Source: G963663315 sp965208975 | GTDB taxonomy: Bacteria > Pseudomonadota > Gammaproteobacteria > Arenicellales > Poriferihabitantaceae | NCBI GenBank assembly: GCA_965208975.1 | Contig: CBDBQH010000001.1 | Coordinates: forward strand, 62,001 to 126,000 | Direction of reading: 5' to 3' | DNA length: 64,000 nt | Shown here: positions 25,932 to 35,712 of the stretch, in pieces | Position numbering within the stretch: the first letter of the stretch is position 1 | Layout of the letters: each line of letters starts with the position of its first letter | Position numbers and translations under genes: made by a program | Notes under the pieces: model-generated | The model's input: the letters and a program-made list of their open reading frames with translations, nothing else | Databases searched by the model: none | What the model was told of the DNA's origin: nothing

Positions 25932-28065
25932 ATGGAAAATTCATCGCTGTTTACCAGACTTTCCAGGGATGCCGAGAACTGGCGAAACAATGGATATTCC
26001 TGTGTTCGCTACCCGCTTATTGGGGAAATACTGGCCTTCCAGACTTCAATGCAGGAAGGCAGGCCAATCCTTGAGTTTTTGCGCGAACCTCAGTTTCTCG
26101 CTCTTGAAGTTTACTGGTATGTCCGTCTTGTTCTGGGAACTCCGCATATTATCGATCTGTATAAACATTATTACCAAAGCAGCAAACGGGAATTTTTTGA
26201 CGCGCTTGGTGTTCCAATATCCAGGGACGCTTTGGAGTTTGCCGAAATAGACGGTGTGATTCAAAAAATCAGGGAAGATGAACAATTTGTTACACAAAAA
26301 AAAATCCAGCCATTACACGAAGCCGTAAATCTGGACTACCCGAGCTATATTCTCGCGTTGGCGATGGGGGCTGGGAAAACCATATTGATCGGGACGATTA
26401 TCGCCACTGAATTTGCCATGTCCCTGCGCTACCCCAAGGGCAATTTCATGAAAAATGCCCTTGTATTCGCGCCGGGTACAACCATTATTGAGTCCCTGCG
26501 CGAACTCAGTGATATGCCATTTGACAAGATTTTGCCACCCGACCTCAGTCGCGATTTCCTCGCCAGTTTGAAAATTGAATTTGCAAATAGAAATAAGGAT
26601 ATACAGACACAAAGAGGCAGTAGCTACAACCTGATTGTCACCAACACCGAAAAAATCAGCCTGCGCGCCAACAGGAAAAGGAACAATCAGTCACAACAGG
26701 ATTTTGCCCATAAGGAAGTCGAGGCGAACCGGAGACTGCAAACCATTGCCAGTTTACCGAGTCTGGGCATTTTCTCAGACGAGGCGCATCATACGTATGG
26801 AAACACGTTCAAACAGATCAAACGGGTGCGTGAGACCATAGATTACATACACACGATGCGTCCGGTAGTGGCAGTTATCAACACGACCGGAACCCCCTAT
26901 TACAAAAGACAACCCTTGAAAGAAGTGATCGTCTGGTACGGGCTGGGAGAGGGTATCCGGGACAACATTCTTAAAGACCTGAATAACGGCGTTCATCAAT
27001 ACAGTATTGGCAGGCAGTCGGAGGAAGAAGTTTTCGATGACATTATCGGCGAGTTTTTCAGAACCTACGCCGACGTTTCACTGGCCGATGGCGCGAAAGC
27101 GAAAATTGCTTTTTATTTCAAGACTCAGGAGCATTTGGAGTATTCGCGGTTACTGATTGAAAAAGCAATGACCGGCAGGGGGCTCAGTGTCTCACAGATA
27201 TTGGTTAATACACAGCAATCCAGCGCCACAGAAATAGATGAATTCAAAAGCCTGAATAATCCGGCTAATCAAAAGCGGGTAATTCTCCTGATTGGCAAGG
27301 GCGTAGAAGGATGGAACTGTCCGAGTCTGTTCGCCTGTGCGCTGATCAAGGAGCAGACAAAAAGTAATAACTATGTCTTGCAGGCGGCGACCCGATGTCT
27401 GCGGCAGACACCGGGAAACACGCATTCCGCCAAGGTATTTCTTGATGTCGGTAACAGCCGGGCATTGGACAAGGAATTACGGGACAACTTCGGCACAGAC
27501 CTCGACAGCCTCCACTGGCAAACAAAACTTAAGGAGACGGTCACTCTGGAAATTGTAAAAACAGAATTGCCAAAACTGGAAATCACCCGCACAATCAAAC
27601 GCGCGGTCCGAACCGGGCAAGCGGGCGGCGACATTGCCTTTCACAAACCGGAGCCACAGGAAGTCCCGCAAACGCTTCGTAGTATTCTGACCCCTGATTT
27701 CAGCGGGCCGGGAGAAATACTGACGCCAACAGGCGATATGGAAGAATTACCGATTATATCGGAAACGACAGACTGCCATACGGCCGCATGGAAAATCACT
27801 TCGCGTTATCATCTGCCGATACTGCCGGTTTTGAACAAGCTCAACAGTCTGTATTCCGAGGGGGAAATTCCGAACAGCCATTTGTACGGGTTGTTCAGAC
27901 AGGTAGAAGCGCATCAGGCAAACTACGAGACAATCGAACAAAAAAGCGGTGGAACGGTTGCAGGGCTTGCAGCCTGAACGGTTCAAGTATCATGTTGTTT
28001 ACTCCGGGACAGATTCAGTAGAGGCTGAAAACATCAAGCCGGTACTGGATTGGGTGACAACATAA
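25932..28065 (+). pseudogene. type III restriction enzyme Res subunit: helicase part kept, nuclease domain missing, frameshifted
   Basis: Started at the ATG 25932 (MENSSLFTRL), the frame gives a superfamily 2 helicase. Walker A ALAMGAGKT is at residues 142-150, DEAH-type IFSDEAHHTYG near 280, and motif VI AATRCLRQTPG near 490. After YETIEQK the written frame ends at 27977. In the +1 frame, entered at the A6 run 27940-27945, translation continues as AVERLQGLQPERFKYHVVYS and stops at 28063-28065. That tail looks like the end of Res proteins after their PD-(D/E)XK nuclease domain, and no nuclease motif is present. I infer an internal deletion plus a one-base slip. Upstream starts at 25848 or 25914 are possible. 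The mod gene follows 20 bases later. Confidence 0.72.
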
Positions 28066-28085
28066 AGACTAAAGGCAATGTCATA

Positions 28086-29840
28086 ATGGATAAATCTCTG
28101 AAAATAACCCCTGTCAAGGGTCGTCCGATGCTGCACTGGGTTGGCAAGAAACCACTGGATGTTGTGCAGCATTTCCCGGCGCAACTGTGCGAAACGGTTG
28201 GCATCGAAACCCCGCCTTTCGAGCCGTCTTATGATGATTTTGCAAGTAGAAACCACAATTTGCTTTTTCATGGCGACAACAAGGAGATTCTGTCTTCGCT
28301 CCTGATTTTCGGGTTTCGGGGAAAGGTTGATTTAATCTATATTGATCCGCCGTTTGATTCCGGGGCGGATTATGTGCGCAAGATCAAGTTGCGTGGACAG
28401 GGTAAAAAACTGGAAGGCCAAGGCCATACTTTCATTGAACAAGCGCAGTATACTGATATCTGGGCAAACGATAACTATTTGCAATTCATGTATGAGCGTT
28501 TGATCCTGATGCGGGAGTTATTGAGTGAGCGAGGGAGTATTTATTTGCACTGTGACTGGCACAAGAGTCATCACCTGCGGTTTTTGCTGGATGAGGTGTT
28601 TGGCGAAGATAATTTCAGGAATCAGGTGATCTGGCGGTATCGCCGCTGGCCTTCTCCGGGAAGGGATTTTCAGAAGATGCACGATGTGATTTTAAGATAT
28701 TCCAAGTCAAAAGACCTGATTTGGAATCAACAGTTCGAAAGTAAATCCGAGTCGACGCTTAAAGCATTTGGAGACACCAAATTGTCAACAGAAATCACTG
28801 AAAGGAATACGGTAAGAAAAATCAGGACCGATGAATCTTCTTCGGGGACTGCAATGTCAGATGTTTGGGAAATAAGCCATATCCAAGGGTCAGCAAGCAG
28901 GGAAAGGGAAGATGCAGGAAACTTTCCCACCCAAAAACCTGAGTCCCTGCTGGAACGCATTATCAAAGCCTCAAGCAACGAAGATTCCATCATCCTGGAC
29001 TGCTTTTGCGGTAGTGGTACAACCGCCGCCGTTGCCGAGAAACTCGGCCGTCGCTGGATTATGGCAGACCTGAACAAGGGAGCTATTCAGACCACAATCA
29101 AACGCTTGCAAGGCATCATCAACCAGAAAAACGGCGACCTTGCAGAGAAAAATGGACATGGACTCATTCATTATCGGGTGAATAACTATGATTTTGCCAA
29201 ACAGAGCGAGCTCAGGAAAATTATTATCTCGAAGTACGGTATTCGGAAAGATAACGGAGATCTGTTTTTTGATGGCGTATTCGCAGGTCAACTCGTCAAA
29301 ATTATCGACCTGGACCGTCCTCTTACCAGACTGGACATTCAAATCATCAAGGATGAGATTCAAAACAACCGCCCGGACGAGACGCGGGATATTACCGTTT
29401 TTTGCAATGGTTCAGAAATGGAATTGCTGAATGAACTGGCTGGACAGAAAACTCCGATCAACAGAATCACGGTTCGCGATGTTCAGCGGGACGGTATGAT
29501 CACAAACCAGCCTGCGGCGGCAGAGGTGCAAATAGAAAAGAAAGGCAAGAAGGCGCTGGTAAAGATCATTGACTATATCAGCCCATCCATTCTCGCGCGA
29601 ATGGAAATTGATCGGACGATTTTTGATGAACAGATTGACGATTTCCGGGCGCAGATTGACTGTGTGCTGATTGATACCGATTACAATGGAGAAGTCTTCA
29701 ATATCGCCAAAAGTGATTTACCGCACCGGAAAACCGACTTTATCAAAGGTGAATACGGACTGAGTCTTCCTCTCGCCAACGCAACTGTGGCGGTGAAAAT
29801 AGTCGATATGCTGGGGGAAGAAACGATGATCATAAGATGA
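28086..29840 (+). CDS. type III-like N6-adenine DNA methyltransferase (Mod), beta class
   Basis: A 584-residue site-specific DNA methyltransferase. Motif IV, IYIDPPF, is at residues 84-90 and precedes motif I, DCFCGSGTT at 305-313, an order typical of the beta class of amino-methyltransferases. A target-recognition region lies between. The C-terminal 220 residues are extra. The enzyme would transfer methyl from SAM to adenine in its target site. I chose the ATG at 28086 (MDKSLKITPV) because an AAAGGCAA ribosome site precedes it. With its Res partner apparently without a nuclease, it may act alone as a modification enzyme. Confidence 0.88.
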   Translation: MDKSLKITPVKGRPMLHWVGKKPLDVVQHFPAQLCETVGIETPPFEPSYDDFASRNHNLLFHGDNKEILSSLLIFGFRGKVDLIYIDPPFDSGADYVRKIKLRGQGKKLEGQGHTFIEQAQYTDIWANDNYLQFMYERLILMRELLSERGSIYLHCDWHKSHHLRFLLDEVFGEDNFRNQVIWRYRRWPSPGRDFQKMHDVILRYSKSKDLIWNQQFESKSESTLKAFGDTKLSTEITERNTVRKIRTDESSSGTAMSDVWEISHIQGSASREREDAGNFPTQKPESLLERIIKASSNEDSIILDCFCGSGTTAAVAEKLGRRWIMADLNKGAIQTTIKRLQGIINQKNGDLAEKNGHGLIHYRVNNYDFAKQSELRKIIISKYGIRKDNGDLFFDGVFAGQLVKIIDLDRPLTRLDIQIIKDEIQNNRPDETRDITVFCNGSEMELLNELAGQKTPINRITVRDVQRDGMITNQPAAAEVQIEKKGKKALVKIIDYISPSILARMEIDRTIFDEQIDDFRAQIDCVLIDTDYNGEVFNIAKSDLPHRKTDFIKGEYGLSLPLANATVAVKIVDMLGEETMIIR

Positions 29841-29874
29841 GGCTGATTCCGTGGCGACGTACTGCCAGGCTGCA

Positions 29875-31752
29875 ATGACCATGAATCGTCACATAAACTC
29901 GCTGATCCATTCATCCAGGAAAACCAGATTTACCGTTTTCCTGGTTCTGGATGTCGTGTTGATCCTGCTGGGTCTCTGGGTGTCGTATTTCCTGAGGATG
30001 GACACCTTCGTCATTACCGATTTTCGTTTTGCCCTTCTGGGGCTGGCCGCTCCGGTCATCGCCATTCCGGTATTTGTCAGAAACGGGGTTTATCGAGCCA
30101 TCATCCGTTATCTGACCGCAGATGTCATCTGGACCATACTGCGCGCGGTGACGATCTATTGTGTCCTGTGGGCATTGGTGGCGCTGTTTTCCGGTGTCCT
30201 GGAGAAACCCCGCTCGATTATATTGATCAACTGGGGAGTCAGTCTGATATTGATTGGAGGAGCCCGGTTTCTGGCCTGGTATCTGACCCGACTGTATTTC
30301 ATCGCGTCCCATAAAAGCGGCGGTGATGTGATTGTCAAGAAGGTTCTGATCTATGGCGCCGGGGAAGCCGGAATCCAGATTACCTCGGGACTGTCATCCT
30401 ACCACGGAACTGAAGTGGTCGGCTTTATTGACGACTCCAGCCTGCTGCAGAATCAGTTGATCCAGGGGAAACGGGTCTATTCACCCGAAGATCTGCCCCG
30501 ATTAGTGACCGCCCTGGACATCTCTGAAATACTGCTGGCGATGCCGTCGGTTTCCCGTAGCCGGAGAGTCGAGATATTGTCCTCGCTGGAATCTCTGCCG
30601 ATTCCGGTCCGGACATTGCCCGATCTCGCTTCGATCGCGTCTGGCCGGGTGAAGGTTCGGGACATTCGGGAAATCAGGGTGGACGATCTTCTTGGTCGGG
30701 AATCGGTTTCGCCTGATGAAACATTGATGCGCCGGAATATCGACAACCGCATAGTCATGGTAACCGGCGCCGGCGGTTCTATCGGCGCCGAGTTGTGTCG
30801 TCAGATTTCCCGCTTGAACCCCAGGAAGATCATCCTGTTTGAGCAAAGCGAATTCAATTTATACAAAATCGACCGTGAATTGAAAAAGCGCGGGGTTGAG
30901 TTTATCCCGGCGCTGGGTTCGGTTTCGGATATCGACCACATAACCGAACGATGCAAAACGCTGGAGGTGGATACGATCTTCCATGCCGCCGCTTACAAAC
31001 ATGTACCCCTGGTGGAGATGAATCCGGCCATCGGGGTGAAAAACAATGTATTTGGAACCCATGCCACGGCCATGGCGGCGATTCGCGCCAATGTGAAAAG
31101 TTTTGTGCTGATTTCTACCGACAAGGCGGTTCGTCCCACCAATGTGATGGGCGCCACCAAACGTTTTTCCGAGTTGATTCTGCAATCCATCAATGCCGAG
31201 GGTCTCGCCGCACAGACCCGGTTCATTATCGTTCGATTCGGTAATGTGATTGATTCGTCGGGGTCGGTGATTCCGTTGTTCCGGGACCAGATCAATCTGG
31301 GCGGGCCGGTGACCGTGACCCATAAAGAAGTGACTCGCTACTTTATGACGATCCCGGAGGCCGCCCAGTTGGTTATCCAGGCCGGAGCCATGGGCCATGG
31401 CGGTGAGGTGTTCGTTCTGGACATGGGGGAATCGGTCAGAATCCATGATCTTGCGGTCAAAATGATCAAGCTGAGCGGGCTTGGCCTCAAGGATGCAGGG
31501 CATCCCGATGGCGACATCGAAATAGAGTTTTCGGGATTAAGGCCGGGTGAGAAACTGCATGAAGAATTGCTGATCGGTGACAATGTGGCGCCTACGCAGC
31601 ATGATCGAATCATGAGTGCGAATGAAAAATTTCTGCCGTGGCAAGAGATACGGGAAAAGCTTGAGCAACTGGAGATTCAGGTTCGAGCGGGGAACACCGA
31701 CCAGATCAGGCAAATACTGGCAACCGTGGTTGAAGGATATTCTGCGGAGTGA
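29875..31752 (+). CDS. nucleotide-sugar 4,6-dehydratase/epimerase of the WbpM/PglF/CapD type
   Basis: A 625-residue membrane protein. Four transmembrane helices occupy about residues 20-150. A first Rossmann-like domain begins near VLIYGAGEAG (about 157), and a second, catalytic SDR domain begins at VTGAGGSIGAELCRQI (about 295). The motif STDKAVRPTNVMGATK near 422 shows the methionine-for-tyrosine change usual in this group. Such enzymes convert UDP-GlcNAc to 4-keto-6-deoxy sugars for O-antigen, capsule or glycoprotein glycans. The gene stands alone between the restriction-modification genes and vapB, without other glycan genes. ATGs at 29875 and 29881 are both possible starts. Confidence 0.85.
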   Translation: MTMNRHINSLIHSSRKTRFTVFLVLDVVLILLGLWVSYFLRMDTFVITDFRFALLGLAAPVIAIPVFVRNGVYRAIIRYLTADVIWTILRAVTIYCVLWALVALFSGVLEKPRSIILINWGVSLILIGGARFLAWYLTRLYFIASHKSGGDVIVKKVLIYGAGEAGIQITSGLSSYHGTEVVGFIDDSSLLQNQLIQGKRVYSPEDLPRLVTALDISEILLAMPSVSRSRRVEILSSLESLPIPVRTLPDLASIASGRVKVRDIREIRVDDLLGRESVSPDETLMRRNIDNRIVMVTGAGGSIGAELCRQISRLNPRKIILFEQSEFNLYKIDRELKKRGVEFIPALGSVSDIDHITERCKTLEVDTIFHAAAYKHVPLVEMNPAIGVKNNVFGTHATAMAAIRANVKSFVLISTDKAVRPTNVMGATKRFSELILQSINAEGLAAQTRFIIVRFGNVIDSSGSVIPLFRDQINLGGPVTVTHKEVTRYFMTIPEAAQLVIQAGAMGHGGEVFVLDMGESVRIHDLAVKMIKLSGLGLKDAGHPDGDIEIEFSGLRPGEKLHEELLIGDNVAPTQHDRIMSANEKFLPWQEIREKLEQLEIQVRAGNTDQIRQILATVVEGYSAE

Positions 31753-31871
31753 CGGTAATCCAGGACAAGTTGACTCTTCCCGGCGGGCCGTCCTGCGGAA
31801 TCGTATCGTTTAGTGTTTCCCGGTCCGGGCATGTTATGAACGATTCCATCAGATTTGAATTCGTTGGCGTT

Positions 31872-31904
31872 CAGGGTAGAATTTGTATATTAATTTCTAC
31901 CCTG
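31872..31904 (+). promoter_or_regulatory. probable VapB operator with -10 element
   Basis: A perfect 10-base inverted repeat, CAGGGTAGAA at 31872-31881 and TTCTACCCTG at 31895-31904, is separated by 13 AT-rich bases that contain TATATT, a possible -10 box. The right arm runs into the GGAGG ribosome site of vapB. Antitoxin dimers of this class bind such sites to repress their own operon, so binding here would block both RNA polymerase and translation start. Confidence 0.65.
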
Positions 31905-31916
31905 GAGGTTGAAACG

Positions 31917-32174
31917 ATGGGCCTTAACATAAAGAACGATGAAACCTGTTTGCTTGCCCGCGATTTGGCGCGGATGACAGGAGAGAGCATGACCGGCGCT
32001 ATCACCGTAGCGCTCCGGGAACGCCTTGCGCGTGAGAAGCGTCGACGCGATGCGGAGGCGCGTGTCGAAGAATTGCTTGTCATCGGACGGCGCTGCGCCA
32101 GGTTTTTAGATCCCGGCCCTTCTGCCACAGAACATGGAGACCTGTTATACGATGTTCAGGGGTTGCCCAGGTGA
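31917..32174 (+). CDS. vapB: VapB-family antitoxin
   Basis: An 85-residue protein like the Rv0623/VapB group: a ribbon-helix-helix N-terminus (MGLNIKNDETCLLARDLARM) for DNA binding, followed by a charged helix and a C-terminal tail that should wrap the toxin. The ATG at 31917 is preceded at good distance by GGAGG; longer in-frame starts upstream would run through the operator. It overlaps the toxin gene by four bases. With the toxin truncated, this antitoxin may act only as a DNA-binding protein or counter a related VapC elsewhere. Confidence 0.82.
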   Translation: MGLNIKNDETCLLARDLARMTGESMTGAITVALRERLAREKRRRDAEARVEELLVIGRRCARFLDPGPSATEHGDLLYDVQGLPR

Positions 32175-32413
32175 TTGTTGATACCTCGGCAGTTCTGGCA
32201 ATTCTGTTCAGAGAGACGGACGCGAAACGCTATGCCGGGATGATCATAGCGGCGTGGCCCTGTCGTATGTCAGTTGCCAATGTTCTGGAAGCGCACATTG
32301 TTGTGGAAAGTCGGGGCGGGATGAAGGCAGATCGAGAACTTGACAGGTTCCTGGCCGGAGCAGAGATTGAGGCGATGCCTGTAACGACCGCACAGGTCGA
32401 AGTCGCCCGGTAG
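32171..32413 (+). pseudogene. vapC: truncated VapC PIN-domain toxin
   Basis: Begins with GTG overlapping the vapB stop codon and reads MIVDTSAVLAILFRETDAKR, a typical VapC start with the first catalytic aspartate at residue 4 and a glutamate in ANVLEAHIV near residue 41. Normal VapC proteins have about 130 residues; this one ends after 80 at PVTTAQVEVAR followed by TAG. The usual next part, with the GDCFAYA-type acidic motif, is absent in all three frames downstream. Loss of these metal-binding residues should remove ribonuclease activity. Confidence 0.8.
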
Positions 32414-32580
32414 GATAAACCTAAATCCGGTCTGTGCATGACCAGCATTAGCTCGCCACGTATGCTGAAAACATGTTTGCCGTAATCACGCTAACATAAA
32501 ATTCACCATTTTTTTGATCGTCGGAGTATATCCGCGCCCCTCTTAAAAAGTCGTCACTCGTGAGCATTGTGCTGATTCCA

Positions 32581-32829
32581 TCATTCTCCGGGGAGCTTCA
32601 TATCAGACTCTTTGAGGACGGTGGGGCAAACGCCGTCCTCGTCATCGTAACCAAGCGTCAATAGAATGTTAGCCAAGCCGTCGTTGCCATGTTCCCCTTG
32701 GTACAAATTCGTGAGATAACCAAAAGCTTTTGCGTCATGGGTAGCCTTGAAGAACCTGTTTGGCGCGGTAGCAGATCCGCAACCGCACCAGCATTTTCCA
32801 GTGGGAATGGCTTGTTTGTCTATAGTCAT
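32581..32829 (-). CDS. small protein with CWCGC motif, unknown function
   Basis: An 82-residue product when started at the ATG 32827-32829 (MTIDKQAIPTGKCWCGCG). The open frame reaches up to 32991, but the upstream part is less protein-like. The segment GKCWCGCGSATAPNRFFKAT with HDAKAFGYL resembles small proteins with a compact cysteine cluster that may bind zinc; I cannot name the family. It lies alone between the truncated vapC and the Fic module, transcribed against them. Confidence 0.5.
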   Translation of the reverse strand: MTIDKQAIPTGKCWCGCGSATAPNRFFKATHDAKAFGYLTNLYQGEHGNDGLANILLTLGYDDEDGVCPTVLKESDMKLPGE

Positions 32830-33197
32830 GTAATCCACCTGCCACCTGATAGCAGTATTGTTTAGAAACGCACGCCCTAGTCTGTTTGGGCAGTCACTAT
32901 TCATTACCTGCGTTAGCAACGACTGGATTATATCGGAACCCTCGGCAAATGGGACTGCTCTTCCAATCGGCAGATGGCAACTGCCGATCAAAGTCTCTGC
33001 GGAAGACTAGAGGAGTGTGGTACATATATTCAGGTGGCAGACACTGGGTGCGCCTCAGGGATTAGCTTACTGACTCAAAATGGAGTATTATCAGTATTCA
33101 CACAGACTACCTGTTAATTCTCGTAACTGATTGGACCATCACACTTGAGTTTTTAACAGCATAAGTCGAAATCACAAGTTCGTCGGGAGAATTTGTC

Positions 33198-33386
33198 ATG
33201 TCAGAAATTACGGCTGAAGAGATCATTGAAAAATTGAAACGGGCAGGACAACAAATGACTGCGGAAGATGTACGGAAACAAAAAATTTCTTTTATCAAAG
33301 GCACTTTAAGCTCGGAAATGGAAGTTACGGATGAGCAGATTGAAGCAGAACTTGACCGATTTGCGGGAACTTCACCTCAAACATGA
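33198..33386 (+). CDS. small partner of the Fic protein, probable antitoxin
   Basis: A 62-residue hydrophilic protein (MSEITAEEIIEKLKRAGQQM...), all helical in appearance. It overlaps the fic gene by four bases (ATGA), the usual layout of an antitoxin before a Fic toxin. Known class I Fic antitoxins carry an inhibitory (S/T)xxxE(G/N) motif; here the nearest match is TLSSEM, in which the last residue deviates, so the inhibitory role is inferred from position. Confidence 0.6.
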   Translation: MSEITAEEIIEKLKRAGQQMTAEDVRKQKISFIKGTLSSEMEVTDEQIEAELDRFAGTSPQT

Positions 33387-33991
33387 TACTGTATGACTTG
33401 ACGGGGTTGAATGAAAGACACCCTGTATATCAGGGATTAGCATTGTCAAATGGAGAGCGGCACTATGGGTTCTTACAGTCAATAGTGTCCGCCTCTTTGG
33501 GTATTCAGCGACTATTCCTGTCACAGACCGTTATCAAGGCAATAAACTATCACGCTATCGCCTGTCTCCATACAAAGGCGGGGGAATATCGCCCTTGTAA
33601 AGTAACTGTTGGGGATTATGAACCGCCAGACCATCACCGTGTAAATGACTTGATGGATGATTTTGTAAATGAAGTGAACAGATGGTGGGAAACAAGCGAT
33701 CCGATTACACTATCCTCGTATGTTCTTTGGAGATTGAACTACATTCATCCGTTTATTAATGGAAATGGTAGAACTGCGCGAGCAGCTTGCTACTTTGTAT
33801 TGTGTCTCAAGGCTGGCAGTTGGCTGGGTGGTAATCCAATACTGCCAGAGCTTCTTCGTCAAAACAGGGAAGAATATATAAATGCGCTTAAAGAAGTAGA
33901 TGTAGCAGCAAAATTTGACAACCAGGAATTCCTGGCTCCATTGAGAGAGCTCATCCTGAAACTGCTGCGTGAACAGGGCGCCGTTCACTAA
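33383..33991 (+). CDS. Fic-domain protein (AMPylator-type)
   Basis: A 202-residue protein with the full Fic signature HPFINGNGRTAR at residues 122-133. It includes the catalytic histidine and the asparagine, glycine and arginine residues that hold ATP and Mg. Family members transfer AMP, or less often other phosphate groups, to hydroxyl side chains of target proteins. The preceding small gene overlaps by four bases and is likely co-translated. Both are AT-rich relative to the neighbouring genes, a sign of transfer. Could be a toxin-antitoxin module or a housekeeping regulator. Confidence 0.85.
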   Translation: MILYDLTGLNERHPVYQGLALSNGERHYGFLQSIVSASLGIQRLFLSQTVIKAINYHAIACLHTKAGEYRPCKVTVGDYEPPDHHRVNDLMDDFVNEVNRWWETSDPITLSSYVLWRLNYIHPFINGNGRTARAACYFVLCLKAGSWLGGNPILPELLRQNREEYINALKEVDVAAKFDNQEFLAPLRELILKLLREQGAVH

Positions 33992-34051
33992 ATGCCTTGA
34001 ACGCGGAGGGCATGAGGTGCGTTTTGTGTAGTTGCGTACCGCAATCCCGGA

Positions 34052-34741
34052 TTATACTTTCCGGTAGATGCAGAACCAGCCTTCAGGCTGATTACCCTCA
34101 TAATAGTGATCCATTTCCAGACTCAGGCAGCGGAGTATGGACTGATTTTCCAGTTGTTCGAACTTGTCGGCAAATCCCAGACTTTCCCATAGATCCTTGT
34201 GAACCGTGCAGGCAAGAATACCGACGGGTTTCAGTATCCTGCAAATTTCATCAAGCGGTTCAGGTCCGACGTGACCATGGGTGAAGGTTCCCGACGAAAT
34301 GACGCCATCAAAGCTGTCGCTTTCATATTCCAGCGGCAGGTTGACATCGCCGACTTTCAGACCTCTATACAGCCCCTTGCGATTCGCCACAGTGACCATC
34401 TCCCGGGATAAATCGATGCCGTACAGGTTGGTATACCCCTGTTCCATCAGCGTACATACTGTAAGGCCCGTACCGCATCCAAGATCGAGGATTTTCGCGT
34501 CCCGGTCATCGAGATGCGTCATCAATTTGGCTGCGATCAATCCGGGTGAGGAATAGTTCAGTCCCCCGATCATTTGCTGATCGTATTCCTGCGCCCACTT
34601 TGCATAGAAAGTCTTCATGCTTTCCCTGTTTTCAAGGTTGTAGGCTTCAGTTACGAACTCTCCCGGGCCTGTAGCCTTTTTTCCGGGTTTTTTCTTCATT
34701 GCCTGGATTTCATTTTGGTCGGAGGATTCATTCTTTGTCAT
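34052..34741 (-). CDS. class I SAM-dependent methyltransferase
   Basis: A 229-residue methyltransferase with motif I ILDLGCGTGLTVCTLMEQG near residue 84, the acidic loop YGIDLSREMV near 108, and GVISSGTFTHGHV at the motif IV position near 145. The first 30 residues are polar and lysine-rich, so the true start may be further in. The pattern matches small Williams-Beuren-like (METTL27/WBSCR27) and UbiE-like proteins; the substrate is unknown. It starts 11 bases after the EamA carrier gene stop, suggesting a shared mRNA of MFS, EamA and methyltransferase. Confidence 0.75.
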   Translation of the reverse strand: MTKNESSDQNEIQAMKKKPGKKATGPGEFVTEAYNLENRESMKTFYAKWAQEYDQQMIGGLNYSSPGLIAAKLMTHLDDRDAKILDLGCGTGLTVCTLMEQGYTNLYGIDLSREMVTVANRKGLYRGLKVGDVNLPLEYESDSFDGVISSGTFTHGHVGPEPLDEICRILKPVGILACTVHKDLWESLGFADKFEQLENQSILRCLSLEMDHYYEGNQPEGWFCIYRKV

Positions 34742-34752
34742 AGAATTTCTGT

Positions 34753-35712
34753 TCAGGATAATTTCATGAGTGATTTATTGCCGGATTTCAGTACCATGGC
34801 AACACCGATCACACAGGCAACGATTCCCATAATCGAAACCAGCCCGAATGTCTCGCCAAAAAATATCCAGGCCTGAACCACTACAAAAGGCGGCACCAGA
34901 TAAAACAGCCCCGCTACCTTGCCGGCTTCGCCGGTGCGAATCAGCCAGAGCAGGAGTATGGAAGTACCTGCCGACAAGACCAGCACAAGCCAGGCCAGAG
35001 CCAGAACGAACGACAATGTCCAATCGACTTCGCGGGATTCCAGTGAAAACGCGAGAATACCCATGATCACGGTATTGACCAGGAATTGGATGCAGACACT
35101 CGGTAACAGATCGTAAGTCCCGCAGAACTTTTTCTGGTAGACCGTTCCGGCGGAAATTGCGATCAAGCCGGCCGTTGTGAAAACCAGCCCGGCATAATGG
35201 GTCGCTCCGGTGTCAATACCCTGTTGGGTGATGACAATGGTGATACCGATGAATCCAACGACCAACCCCGCAATTTTCAGGCGGGTAATCGATTCACCCA
35301 GCCAGCGGGCCGCGATAAACACCGTTACCAGGGGTTGCAGGCCAATGACGATTGCAGTTATCGAGGAAGGCAATCCGGCCTTGATGGCGCTGAAAACCCC
35401 TCCGAGATAAACGCAGTGGATTAAAATGGCGACGACCGCGATATGACCATAATCAACCATCCGCTTCGGCCAGGTACAATCGAAAAACGGAACCAGTGAG
35501 AACAATATCAGGGTCGCCATCAACATTCTGATAGAGAGGAAAGTGAAGGGCTCGGCGCTCGGCAAGCCGAATTTTGCACTGATAAAGCCGGTACTCCACA
35601 GGAATACGAACAACACAGGAAGTCCGGTTCTTATGATGCGGGTTCGAGTGGACATATTCCAGGACTGATTGCGGTCAAACGGGTTGTTGTGAATGGGAGA
35701 CTGGTCATCCAT
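34753..35712 (-). CDS. EamA/DMT-family carrier
   Basis: A 319-residue membrane protein with about ten transmembrane helices in two EamA repeats. Its first repeat starts LFVFLWSTGFISAKFGLP and the second near residue 170. Proteins of this family export or import amino acids and metabolites; the substrate cannot be read from sequence. The start codon abuts the stop of the MFS gene (TGA-ATG). An internal ATG at 35655 (MSTRTRIIRTG) is another possible start, which would remove a polar leader. Confidence 0.85.
   Translation of the reverse strand: MDDQSPIHNNPFDRNQSWNMSTRTRIIRTGLPVLFVFLWSTGFISAKFGLPSAEPFTFLSIRMLMATLILFSLVPFFDCTWPKRMVDYGHIAVVAILIHCVYLGGVFSAIKAGLPSSITAIVIGLQPLVTVFIAARWLGESITRLKIAGLVVGFIGITIVITQQGIDTGATHYAGLVFTTAGLIAISAGTVYQKKFCGTYDLLPSVCIQFLVNTVIMGILAFSLESREVDWTLSFVLALAWLVLVLSAGTSILLLWLIRTGEAGKVAGLFYLVPPFVVVQAWIFFGETFGLVSIMGIVACVIGVAMVLKSGNKSLMKLS

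Noticed and set aside
31749..31916. Longer start for the VapB frame
   Set aside because: The added residues read through the operator and promoter region, whereas the ATG at 31917 has a good ribosome site and matches the family.
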